Origin: Arthrobacter sp. D5-1 | Lineage (GTDB): Bacteria > Actinomycetota > Actinomycetes > Actinomycetales > Micrococcaceae | Direction: 5' to 3' | Assembly: GCF_017357425.1 (NCBI RefSeq) | Contig: NZ_CP014571.1 | Span: 3,224,001-3,288,000 of the forward strand | Length of the DNA: 64,000 nucleotides | Shown here: positions 17,882-26,032 of the stretch, one piece after another | Numbering within the stretch: position 1 is the stretch's first letter | How the letters are laid out: each line of letters opens with the position of its first letter | Program-made: the position numbers and the translations under genes | The notes under the pieces: model-generated | What the model saw: the letters and a program-made list of their open reading frames with translations, nothing else | What the model was told of the DNA's origin: nothing | Database searches by the model: none

Positions 17882-18937
17882 ATGAAAATTCTTGTCACGG
17901 GTGGCACCGGCTATATCGGTTCCCACACCGTTTTGTCCCTTCAGGAAGCCGGCCACGACGTCGTCGTGCTTGATAACCTCGTGAACTCCAGCGAGGAATC
18001 CCTCCGCCGGGTTTCGGAGCTTACCGGCAAGACCGCGGCGTTCCACAAGGTTGACCTGGTGGATGAGCCCGCAGTTGAGGCCGTGTTCGACCAGCACCAG
18101 ATCGACGCCGTGATCCACTTCGCTGGCTTGAAGGCAGTAGGAGAGTCCGTCCAGGAGCCCCTCGCCTACTACTACAACAACATCGTTGGCACCCTGAACC
18201 TGCTCCGCGCCATGGACAAGCACAATGTGCGCTCCATCGTCTTCAGCTCTTCAGCCACGGTGTACGGCGAGCACAACCCCATCCCGTACATCGAGAAGAT
18301 GGAAATCGGTGCCAACAACCCGTACGGCCGCACCAAGGAACAGATCGAGGACATCCTCTCGGACCTGGGCAACGCGGACGACCGCTGGCATATCGCACTG
18401 CTGCGCTATTTCAACCCTGTGGGCGCACACCCGTCAGGCCGCATCGGCGAGGACCCCCAGGGGATTCCCAACAACCTCGTGCCGTTCATCGCCCAGGTGG
18501 CCGTGGGACGCCGCGAGAAGCTCATGGTCTTCGGCGGGGACTATGACACCCCCGACGGCACGGCACAGCGCGACTACATCCACGTGGTGGACCTGGCCGA
18601 CGGCCACGTAGCAGCCCTGAACTATATCGCTGGGCGCCCGGGCGTCCGGCGCTGGAACCTTGGCTCCGGCCGCGGCTCCTCAGTACTGGAAGTGCTGCGC
18701 TCCTTTGAGAAGGCCGTCGGCCAGCCGATTCCGTACGAGATCACTGGCCGCCGTGCCGGCGACCTCCCCGCATTCTGGGCCGACGCTTCCTCCGCCCTGG
18801 CCGACCTCGGCTGGTCCACCACCAAGAACGTGGACCAAATGTGCGAGGACCACTGGCGCTGGCAGAAGAACAACCCCTACGGGTACAACGCCGCCGAGCC
18901 TGCCGCAGCCGGCAACGCCCAGGCGTCCGGCGCTTAG
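17882..18937 (+). CDS. galE: UDP-glucose 4-epimerase
   Basis: 351 aa from ATG 17882, the start of the family N-terminus MKILVTGGTGYIGSHT with the NAD-binding GxxGxxG. Catalytic Ser and Tyr-x3-Lys are in SSSATVYGE and NPYGRTKEQIED (near residues 122-155). It interconverts UDP-glucose and UDP-galactose for cell-surface glycans or galactose use. The C-terminal ~15 residues are alanine-rich. It ends at a very strong palindromic terminator. Confidence 0.95.
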   Translation: MKILVTGGTGYIGSHTVLSLQEAGHDVVVLDNLVNSSEESLRRVSELTGKTAAFHKVDLVDEPAVEAVFDQHQIDAVIHFAGLKAVGESVQEPLAYYYNNIVGTLNLLRAMDKHNVRSIVFSSSATVYGEHNPIPYIEKMEIGANNPYGRTKEQIEDILSDLGNADDRWHIALLRYFNPVGAHPSGRIGEDPQGIPNNLVPFIAQVAVGRREKLMVFGGDYDTPDGTAQRDYIHVVDLADGHVAALNYIAGRPGVRRWNLGSGRGSSVLEVLRSFEKAVGQPIPYEITGRRAGDLPAFWADASSALADLGWSTTKNVDQMCEDHWRWQKNNPYGYNAAEPAAAGNAQASGA

Positions 18938-18974
18938 GCGACCAACCGCTGAGGCGACCAACGCCCCGGTAACC

Positions 18975-19022
18975 AACGACGGCGGCCGCCCACCTCGCGC
19001 GAGGTGGGCGGCCGCCGTCGTT
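18975..19022. terminator. 48-bp perfect palindrome between galE and gltA
   Basis: Two 24-bp arms, AACGACGGCGGCCGCCCACC followed by TCGC, meet with no spacer. The convergent genes galE and gltA end on either side, and AA/TT ends complete a bidirectional terminator. Confidence 0.9.
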
Positions 19023-19040
19023 ATTGACGATATTGCCGTA

Positions 19041-20324
19041 TCAGTTGGCCGGGTAGTTGCGCTCCGGCTCCCCTGTGTAGAGCTGCCGCGGGCGGCCGAT
19101 CTTGGTCTGGGGGTCGTTGATCATTTCGCGCCACTGGGCAATCCAGCCCGGAAGGCGTCCGATGGCGAACAGAACGGTGAACATCTTCTCCGGGAAACCC
19201 ATGGCCTTGTAGATGAGGCCGGTGTAGAAGTCGACGTTCGGGTAGAGCTTGCGCTGGATGAAGTAGTCATCAGCCAGGGCCTTCTCTTCGAGGCGCATGG
19301 CGATGTCCAGCAGTTCGTCGTTGCCGCCGAGCTTGCCGAGAACTTCGTGGGCCGTTGCCTTGATGATCTTGGCGCGGGGATCGTAGTTCTTGTAGACACG
19401 GTGTCCGAAGCCCATGAGGCGGACGCCGTCTTCCTTGTTCTTGACCTTCTCCATGTAGTCCTCGGGCTTGATGCCGTCGGCCTGGATCTGGCGGAGCATC
19501 TTCAGCACGGCCTCGTTGGCGCCACCGTGGGCAGGGCCGAAGAGGGCGTTGATGCCTGCGGACACCGAAGCGAAGAGGTTAGCGTTGGACGAACCCACCA
19601 GGCGAACGGTGGACGTGGAACAGTTCTGTTCGTGATCCGCGTGCAGGATGAGCAAGAGGTCCAGTGCCTTGACCACTACCGGATCCATTTCGTACTGCTC
19701 GGCGGGAAGGCCGAAGCTCAGTCGAAGGAAGTTCTCCACCAGGTTCATGGAGTTGTCCGGGTAGAGCATCGGCTGGCCGATGGACTTCTTGTGGGCGTAA
19801 GCGGCGATGACAGGCAGCTTGGCCATGAGGCGGATGGTGGAAACTTCCACGTGCTCCGCGTTGAACGGATCCAGCGAGTCCTGGTAGAACGTGGACAGCG
19901 CCGAAACAGCAGAGGAGAGCACCGGCATGGGGTGGGCGTCGCGCGGGAACCCACCGAAGAAGCCCTTGAGCTCTTCGTGCAGGAGCGTGTGGCGCCGGAT
20001 CTTCTGATCGAATTCTTCCAACTCCGTGGGGGTGGGAAGGTTGCCGTAGATCAGCAGGTAGGAAACTTCGAGGAAGCTCGAGTGCTGCGCGAGCTGCTCA
20101 ATCGGGTAACCGCGGTAGCGCAGGATGCCTGCGTCGCCGTCGATGTAGGTAATGGCCGAGGTGGTGGCCGCTGTGTTCATGAAGCCGGGGTCATAGGCAA
20201 CGGCGCCCGTCTGCTTCAGCAGCTTGGAAACGTCGTAGCCTTCGTTTCCTTCTACAACCTGGATGCGCGGCAGTTCGAGTTCGCCGCCGGCATGGCGCAG
20301 TGTTGCGCTGGTGGTCTCAGTCAT
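19041..20324 (-). CDS. gltA: Citrate synthase
   Basis: 427 aa from ATG 20324, preceded by AAGGGGA. Type II (NADH-sensitive length) citrate synthase fold. The catalytic His residues lie in ADHEQNCSTSTVRLVGSS and GPAHGGANEA, and the Asp in the region FDFYTG-equivalent NVDFYTGLIYKAMGFP. It condenses acetyl-CoA and oxaloacetate as the first step of the citric acid cycle. A longer upstream frame has no support. Confidence 0.96.
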   Translation of the reverse strand: MTETTSATLRHAGGELELPRIQVVEGNEGYDVSKLLKQTGAVAYDPGFMNTAATTSAITYIDGDAGILRYRGYPIEQLAQHSSFLEVSYLLIYGNLPTPTELEEFDQKIRRHTLLHEELKGFFGGFPRDAHPMPVLSSAVSALSTFYQDSLDPFNAEHVEVSTIRLMAKLPVIAAYAHKKSIGQPMLYPDNSMNLVENFLRLSFGLPAEQYEMDPVVVKALDLLLILHADHEQNCSTSTVRLVGSSNANLFASVSAGINALFGPAHGGANEAVLKMLRQIQADGIKPEDYMEKVKNKEDGVRLMGFGHRVYKNYDPRAKIIKATAHEVLGKLGGNDELLDIAMRLEEKALADDYFIQRKLYPNVDFYTGLIYKAMGFPEKMFTVLFAIGRLPGWIAQWREMINDPQTKIGRPRQLYTGEPERNYPAN

Positions 20325-20474
20325 GGAGTCCCCTTCATGAGGCCTTTGGGCCTCTATCGAACGCTTGTCCAACCAACTTCTGGTGCCGCCGCCTTCGGCC
20401 CTACTGTTGCAGGGCTCCAACGGCCGAAGTGCTTTCTTAGAGAAGGCCACCATTGATAGTCAGTTAAAAAGCTA

Positions 20475-20522
20475 CCGCCAGTAACCTCCCGGAACTAATC
20501 CGTACCGTCCGGTTACTGGCGG
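20475..20522. repeat. Inverted repeat between gltA and dapC
   Basis: Arms CCGCCAGTAACC and GGTTACTGGCGG are perfect over 12 bp and separated by 24 bp. It lies 34 bp past the dapC stop and 150 bp upstream of the gltA start, so it may end dapC transcription or act as an operator for gltA. There is a short A-run on the gltA side (20465-20470), which in the minus direction gives T5 after the stem and favours a terminator for dapC. Confidence 0.65.
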
Positions 20523-20556
20523 AATGACGCTGTTAGTGGTGCAAGTCACAGCATTG

Positions 20557-21705
20557 TTATGAGGCTGTGGCAAGCCGCTCAACTGCAGCGTCGATGCGTT
20601 CGTCGCTGCCGGTGAGGGCTACGCGGATGAAACCATTGCCGGCATCCCCATAGAAGACCCCGGGACCCACCACAATTCCGAGGTCGGCGAAGCGTGCCAC
20701 CGTGTCCCAGGTGGCTTCGCCTGCCGTGGACCAAAGGTACAGCCCGGCCTTGGATTGGTGGATCTGCAGTCCGAACTTCTCCAGCGCAGGAACCATCTTT
20801 TCTCGCCTGCCGCGGTAGAGGTCCTTCTGTGTCAACACGTGGCCGGCATCACCCAAAGCAACGCGCATCGCTTCCTGCACGGGGTAGGGCACGATCATGC
20901 CCGCATGCTTCCGGCTGTTGACCAGATTGGCCATGATGGCGGAGTCTCCCGCCACGAATGCGGCACGGTAGCCGGCCAGGTTGGACTGTTTGCTCAACGA
21001 GTACACGCACAGCAGTCCGTCGGTGGAACCGCCGGTAACGCGGGGATCCAGGATGCTGGGGACAGCTTCTCCCCCGCGTTGGGCATCCCATTCGCCCCAG
21101 CCCAGCTCGGCATAACATTCGTCCGAGGCCACCACGGCGCCGAGCTCGCGGGCCTGGCCTACGATTCTGCGGAGCGACTCGACATCGCGAACGCTGCCTG
21201 TGGGATTACCCGGCGAGTTGATCCAGATCAACCGGACTTTGGCGCGGGTGGCCGGATCAAGTTCGTCCAGGTCATCAGCAGCAACAGCTGTGGCCCCTGC
21301 CAATGAGGCGCCGATGTCATACGTCGGGTAGGCAACGGTAGGCCGCACCACGACGTCCCCGGCGCTGAGGCCAAGCAAGAAGGGCAACCAAGCGACAAGC
21401 TCCTTGGAACCCACCGTAGGCATGACGTCCCTGGGGTCCAGGCCTGGCACGCCGCGTCGGCTGGCGAACCAATCCACCACAGCCTGCCGCAGGGCCTCGG
21501 TTCCGTGAACCGTGGGATAGCCGTGGGCATCCGCCGCGGCCGACAGGGCGTCGCGGATCAGTCCTGGAGTCGGATCCACCGGCGTTCCGATGGAAAGATT
21601 CACTGCGCCACCGGGATGCTTCGCCGCCGTGGCAACATACGGTGCCATGGCCTCCCAGGGGTAGTCAGGCAGGTTCAGGCCGAACGCCGGTGCCGCGGAA
21701 ATCAA
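20557..21705 (-). CDS. dapC: Succinyldiaminopimelate transaminase
   Basis: 382 aa from a TTG start at 21705. Fold type I PLP aminotransferase: the Lys that binds PLP is in YSLSKQSNLAGYR (near residue 235), and NSPGNPTGS and ASDECYAELGW are typical neighbours. It converts N-succinyl-2-amino-6-ketopimelate to succinyl-diaminopimelate in the same pathway as dapD and dapE here. The ferredoxin gene lies 14 bp upstream, the same pair as Rv1178/fdxC in mycobacteria. Confidence 0.9.
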   Translation of the reverse strand: MISAAPAFGLNLPDYPWEAMAPYVATAAKHPGGAVNLSIGTPVDPTPGLIRDALSAAADAHGYPTVHGTEALRQAVVDWFASRRGVPGLDPRDVMPTVGSKELVAWLPFLLGLSAGDVVVRPTVAYPTYDIGASLAGATAVAADDLDELDPATRAKVRLIWINSPGNPTGSVRDVESLRRIVGQARELGAVVASDECYAELGWGEWDAQRGGEAVPSILDPRVTGGSTDGLLCVYSLSKQSNLAGYRAAFVAGDSAIMANLVNSRKHAGMIVPYPVQEAMRVALGDAGHVLTQKDLYRGRREKMVPALEKFGLQIHQSKAGLYLWSTAGEATWDTVARFADLGIVVGPGVFYGDAGNGFIRVALTGSDERIDAAVERLATAS

Positions 21706-21719
21706 AGAAACTACCGCCC

Positions 21720-22046
21720 TTAGTGGTCTTGGTTCTGCGGGGGCAGTGCGGAGATGAACGGGTGATCCTTACCCGTGTTGCCGATCTTGGCCGCTCCACC
21801 CGGGGAACCGAGGTCATCGAAGAACTCAACGTTGGCCTTGTAGTAGTCGGCCCATTCCTCCGGGGTGTCATCCTCGTAGTAAATGGCCTCAACCGGGCAC
21901 ACAGGTTCACAGGCGCCACAGTCGACACATTCATCGGGGTGGATATAGAGGGAACGCTCACCTTCGTAAATGCAGTCGACAGGGCACTCTTCAATACATG
22001 CCTTGTCCTTGACATCCACACACGGCTGCGCGATTACGTACGTCAC
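21720..22046 (-). CDS. fdxA: 7Fe/bacterial-type ferredoxin
   Basis: 108 aa from GTG 22046 with GGAGAG nine bases upstream. Cluster motifs: CVDVKDKACIEECPVDC near the N-terminus and CVDCGACEPVCPVEA, giving one [3Fe-4S] and one [4Fe-4S] cluster. The C-terminal extension of ~40 residues is usual in actinobacterial FdxA. It transfers single electrons in the cytoplasm. It probably shares a transcript with dapC. Confidence 0.94.
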   Translation of the reverse strand: MTYVIAQPCVDVKDKACIEECPVDCIYEGERSLYIHPDECVDCGACEPVCPVEAIYYEDDTPEEWADYYKANVEFFDDLGSPGGAAKIGNTGKDHPFISALPPQNQDH

Positions 22047-22181
22047 GTCCCAGACCTCTCCACGGTTTGTCCCGGCGATGGCCGGGGTAATACGGCCGGC
22101 ATCATGCCGGGCACTCAACTTCCGAGCCTATTATCCAACAGTGCAATGACGCCAACCTAGCCCGCGTCTTAGTATGAAACG

Positions 22182-22448
22182 GTGACTCCCCCGCATTTGC
22201 CGCCCAGAGAATTCCTACTCACCGCAGAGCCAGGCATCCGGGTGGTGGTCCGCTACAGGATTGACGACGGCCTGACAGACGCTCTCGGCTACCTCCTGGA
22301 CACCAGCGACAACAGTTGCACTGTACGGACCCGCACGTCCGACGTCGAAATTCCCTTGGCGATGGTCATCGCGGCGAAAGAGGTTCCACCGCCACCGCCG
22401 CGGCGGCAGGCCGTCCGGCGCGCAGGCGGCTCGCTGCCACCAGCATGA
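22182..22448 (+). CDS. Stand-alone SH3-like domain related to the N-terminus of Rv0428c-type acetyltransferases
   Basis: 88 aa from GTG 22182. The segment GIRVVVRYRIDDGLTDALGY and the tail IAAKEVPPPPPRR match the beta-barrel domain found before a GNAT domain in Rv0428c-like proteins; here no GNAT domain follows. It is small, likely cytoplasmic and of unknown function. Its last 83 bp overlap the convergent gene at 22366 on the other strand. The divergent fdxA start is 135 bp away. Confidence 0.7.
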   Translation: MTPPHLPPREFLLTAEPGIRVVVRYRIDDGLTDALGYLLDTSDNSCTVRTRTSDVEIPLAMVIAAKEVPPPPPRRQAVRRAGGSLPPA

Positions 22449-22782
22449 CCAGGGTGACTGCAGCGATGCCGAAGACCCACACGTTGCCGGCTGCGTCGCC
22501 CAGGACCAACTGCTTGGCGGCTCCGGCTGATGAGAAGACGCCGACGGCGGCATAGGTCACCACGCCCGCTACCGCCGTCGGGATGATCGAGCGAGACCAC
22601 GCTGCAAGCCACAGCTGCACTGAGGCCAACAGCAACAGTGCCGCCGCAACGCCCCACGGAACCTCGACGCCGGCCACCGGCCCTGCTTGGCGGTGCAGGG
22701 CCGTCCCTGCTGCAGCAACGAAAAGAGCCGCCAGCACGGCCGCAGCAATGCCACGAACCGTACCGGCGGCTCCTCTCTTCAT
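22366..22782 (-). CDS. Small four-helix membrane protein (DUF6113-like)
   Basis: 138 aa with four hydrophobic helices at about residues 10-28, 40-62, 66-86 and 96-118. The short charged tail overlaps the end of the gene on the other strand. Members of this kind sit near mshB and typA in actinobacteria. Function unknown. The family name is a best guess from topology and context. Confidence 0.65.
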   Translation of the reverse strand: MKRGAAGTVRGIAAAVLAALFVAAAGTALHRQAGPVAGVEVPWGVAAALLLLASVQLWLAAWSRSIIPTAVAGVVTYAAVGVFSSAGAAKQLVLGDAAGNVWVFGIAAVTLVMLVAASRLRAGRPAAAAVAVEPLSPR

Positions 22783-22815
22783 TCAGCTGTTCCTGACTGT
22801 TTCAGTCAGTGCAGG

Positions 22816-24732
22816 CTAGGACTTGGCGCGGGCGCGGTTGGCCTTGGCGCGCTCGTTGGAGTCCAGGATGACCTTGCGGATACGGATGGCCTCCGGGGTT
22901 ACCTCGACGCACTCGTCTTCGCGGGCGAATTCGAGGGACTCTTCGAGGGTGAGATCGCGCGGCGGCGTCAGGTTTTCGAAGGTGTCTGAGGAAGCGGCAC
23001 GCATGTTGGTGAGCTTCTTTTCCTTGGTGATGTTGACGTCCATGTCATCAGCGCGGGAGTTCTCGCCAACAATCATGCCTTCGTAAACCTCGGAGGTGGG
23101 CTTCACGAAGAAGGAACCGCGCTCCTGCAGGTTGATCATGGCAAAGGGGGTCACAACGCCGGCGCGGTCGGCGATCATCGAACCGTTGGTACGGTATTCG
23201 ATCGGTCCGGCCCACGGCTCGTAGCCTTCGGAGATGGAGGCAGCGATACCGGCGCCACGGGTGTCCGTCAGGAACCGGGTACGGAAACCAATCAGGCCAC
23301 GCGCAGGGACGATGAACTCCATGCGGCACCAGCCGGTGCCGTGGTTGGCCATGTTGGTCATGCGGCCCTTGCGGGCAGCCATGAGCTGGGTGACGGCACC
23401 AAGGTATTCCTCGGGCACATCGATGGTCATGTGTTCCATCGGCTCGTGCAGCTTGCCGTCGATGGTCTTGGTGACAACCTGCGGCTTGCCCACGGTCAGC
23501 TCAAAGCCTTCGCGACGCATCTGCTCAACCAGGATGGCCAGCGCGAGCTCGCCACGGCCCTGGACTTCCCAGGCGTCGGGACGCTCGGTGGGGAGGACCT
23601 TGATGGAGACGTTACCGATCAGTTCCTTGTCCAGGCGATCCTTCACCTGGCGGGCCGTGACCTTGGCGCCCTTGACCTTGCCGGCCAGCGGCGAGGTGTT
23701 GATACCGATCGTCATGGAGATCGCGGGATCATCCACAGTGATCAGCGGCAGCGGCTGCGGGTTCTCGGCATCGGTGAGGGTTTCACCAATGGTGATTTCC
23801 TCGATACCGGCCACTGCGACGATTTCGCCCGGGCCTGCGGATTCGGCAGGAACACGCGTGAGAGCCTTGGTGGCGAGCAGTTCGGTGATCTTGACGTTCT
23901 TGAGCTCGCCGTTGGCGCGGGCCCAGGCAACGGTCTGGCCTTTGCGGAGGGTTCCGTTGTAGATGCGGAGCAGGGCGAGGCGGCCAAGGAACGGCGAAGC
24001 GTCCAGGTTGGTCACGTGTGCCTGCAGCACGCCGTCCGGGTTGTAGGTCGGAGCCGGGATGTGCTCAATGATGGTCTTGAAGAGAGGCTCGAGGTCCTCG
24101 TTCTCCGGGGCCGAGCCGTTGGCCGGCTGGTCCAGTGACGCACGGCCAACCTTGGCGGCGGCGTAGACGACGGGAACTTCGAGGACCTTGTCCAGGTCCA
24201 GGTCCGGAACTTCGTCGGCGAGGTCCGAGGCGAGGCCCAGGAGCAGGTCCATGGACTCGTGGACAACTTCGTCGATGCGGGCGTCGGGACGGTCGGTCTT
24301 GTTAACCAGGAGGATGACCGGCAGGTGCGCAGCAAGGGCCTTGCGGAGCACGAAGCGGGTCTGGGGCAGCGGGCCTTCGGAGGAGTCGACCAGAAGGACG
24401 ACACCGTCAACCATGGACAGACCGCGTTCTACCTCGCCACCGAAGTCGGCGTGGCCGGGGGTGTCGATGACGTTGATGGTGATGGTCTCACCGTTGGACG
24501 ACGGGCCGTTGTAGGCGACCGTGGTGTTCTTCGCGAGGATGGTGATGCCCTTTTCGCGCTCCAGGTCACCGGAGTCCATGACACGGTCCTCAACCTCACC
24601 ATGGGAAGCGAAGGAGTTGGTCTGCTTGAGCATGGCGTCGACCAGCGTGGTCTTGCCGTGGTCAACGTGTGCGACGATCGCGACGTTGCGCAGATCGCTC
24701 CGCGACGCAGTGTTGGTGATGGTTTCAGACAT
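22816..24732 (-). CDS. typA: Translational GTPase TypA/BipA
   Basis: 638 aa. The G-domain shows G1 AHVDHGKTTLVDAML (near residue 22), G3 DTPGHADFGGEVERG and G4 NKTDRP. Domain II, the EF-G-like domain V and the TypA-specific C-terminal domain (KPTSEVYEGMIVGENSRADDMDVNITKEKKLTN region) are complete. It binds ribosomes and aids 50S assembly and translation under stress or cold. It starts 9 codons upstream of the G1 loop, as is normal for the family. Confidence 0.96.
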   Translation of the reverse strand: MSETITNTASRSDLRNVAIVAHVDHGKTTLVDAMLKQTNSFASHGEVEDRVMDSGDLEREKGITILAKNTTVAYNGPSSNGETITINVIDTPGHADFGGEVERGLSMVDGVVLLVDSSEGPLPQTRFVLRKALAAHLPVILLVNKTDRPDARIDEVVHESMDLLLGLASDLADEVPDLDLDKVLEVPVVYAAAKVGRASLDQPANGSAPENEDLEPLFKTIIEHIPAPTYNPDGVLQAHVTNLDASPFLGRLALLRIYNGTLRKGQTVAWARANGELKNVKITELLATKALTRVPAESAGPGEIVAVAGIEEITIGETLTDAENPQPLPLITVDDPAISMTIGINTSPLAGKVKGAKVTARQVKDRLDKELIGNVSIKVLPTERPDAWEVQGRGELALAILVEQMRREGFELTVGKPQVVTKTIDGKLHEPMEHMTIDVPEEYLGAVTQLMAARKGRMTNMANHGTGWCRMEFIVPARGLIGFRTRFLTDTRGAGIAASISEGYEPWAGPIEYRTNGSMIADRAGVVTPFAMINLQERGSFFVKPTSEVYEGMIVGENSRADDMDVNITKEKKLTNMRAASSDTFENLTPPRDLTLEESLEFAREDECVEVTPEAIRIRKVILDSNERAKANRARAKS

Positions 24733-25015
24733 GCGTTAATGACTCGTTTCAGTGGTGAAGTCAGCTGTTTGTATCCGCGCGCATACCTGATCGACTTGAT
24801 CGGAACACACAGCGAAAAGACCCCGGGACACAGGGCACCTGCATCCAGTCTAAACGCAGTTGCATTTCCCAGCCTAAAAAGCAAGCCATTCGCCGCCTGA
24901 ATGTGGCCCGGCTCACATCGTGTCACGCTTTAACAACCGCTACTCCAGATGCTGGATTTTCCTGGCTCCGTGCCCCATGATTGCTGCAGAACCAGTGCCA
25001 CACGGAGAACCATCG

Positions 25016-25858
25016 ATGCGACAATCTTCGGCCGCGTTCCGCTTGCTCGCACCATTGATCGCCGTCGGCGTTCTGGCAGTAGGCTGCGGACCCAGCCCAG
25101 CTACCCCTGTTTCCACCCCCACGCGCTCCGCCGCGCCCGGGCCCGCCCAAACGGCTGCAGCTCCGCCGCTGAGGACGGCCCCGACTCCCAGCGCCCTGGA
25201 CCTGCCGGTTGGTTCTCTCTTCAAGAACCCGGCGAACAACCGCAATGAACTGGTGCTGGCCGATGTACGCCACACGGCTGTCCTGATCGGTGATTCCCAG
25301 GCCATGCCCAAAGACTCCTGGCCCCAGCAGGGCATCGCTGCCCTGGGATACAAGTTGCACGTGGTGGGCATGGGTGGCACCGGCTTCGTGGCCGCCAACG
25401 GCAAGACAGGCAACTACATCGATGCGTTGCAGCGTGGAGACTGGATACTCCCCTACGGAGATCCGCCCCTGATTGTGGTGCAAGGCGGCGGCAACGATGC
25501 CTCGCAGAAGGCTACGGATGCGCAGATCACCAGCAATGCCGAGCGTCTGCTCGCGGCCCTGAAGAAGCGCTACCCCGGGGCCACCGTGGCCATGATCGGA
25601 ACCTTGGCACGCGGCGCTGACCACGGAGGCGGCCGCCGTACCGAAGTGGATGCGCTGCTGGGACGCGTTGCCGCGAAGCACGGTGTTCCCTTCGTCAGCA
25701 CTGGCGACTGGCTCACCCGTTTCAACGCTGTTGGCGATCTCCAGGACGGCGTGCATCTCAAGCCGTCCGGGCACGTCAAGCTTGGCGCCGTCCTGGCCCG
25801 CGAACTCACAGCCCTGGGCCTCACGGCCCGCCCGGACAGCATCGCCCCGACGAAGTAG
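25016..25858 (+). CDS. SGNH/GDSL-hydrolase lipoprotein
   Basis: 280 aa from ATG 25016 with GGAG nine bases upstream. Signal peptide with lipobox LAVGC (Cys near residue 24), followed by a Pro/Thr-rich linker. SGNH blocks: block I AVLIGDSQAM (Ser), block II GMGGTGF, block III GGGND, block V DGVHLKPSGH (Asp and His). It should be an outer-surface esterase, perhaps for acyl groups on cell-wall or glycan substrates. It is monocistronic, facing a convergent peptide transporter operon and separated from it by two hairpins. Confidence 0.88.
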   Translation: MRQSSAAFRLLAPLIAVGVLAVGCGPSPATPVSTPTRSAAPGPAQTAAAPPLRTAPTPSALDLPVGSLFKNPANNRNELVLADVRHTAVLIGDSQAMPKDSWPQQGIAALGYKLHVVGMGGTGFVAANGKTGNYIDALQRGDWILPYGDPPLIVVQGGGNDASQKATDAQITSNAERLLAALKKRYPGATVAMIGTLARGADHGGGRRTEVDALLGRVAAKHGVPFVSTGDWLTRFNAVGDLQDGVHLKPSGHVKLGAVLARELTALGLTARPDSIAPTK

Positions 25859-25884
25859 CCGCCGCCGCCGTCGTCCTATCGGGC

Positions 25885-25945
25885 GTTGTGAGGCCCGCTC
25901 TGCGTGCTTAGGGAGCGCTTTGGCGGGCAGAGCGGGCCTCACAAC
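25885..25945. repeat. Long inverted repeat downstream of SGNH hydrolase
   Basis: Perfect 19-bp arms (GTTGTGAGGCCCGCTCTGC and complement) are separated by 23 bp. It is followed by a second stem at 25961. Loop length is too great for an ordinary terminator; it may be a dispersed extragenic palindrome or a processing site. Confidence 0.7.
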
Positions 25946-25960
25946 AAGTCTTTATGAACG

Positions 25961-26002
25961 GCAAGAGCCGGTGGTTTCCTTTCGGGAACCACCGGCTCTT
26001 GC
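25961..26002. terminator. Terminator between SGNH hydrolase and peptide ABC operon
   Basis: A 19-bp stem (GCAAGAGCCGGTGGTTTCC with its near-complement) and loop TTTC; lies between convergent genes and can serve both. Confidence 0.88.
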
Positions 26003-26032
26003 GTTATCCAACCGTCAAGCGTTCGACACCGG

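Noticed and set aside
18660..20456. 598-aa + strand frame
   Set aside because: Antisense shadow of gltA; only the GC-rich third-position effect keeps it open.
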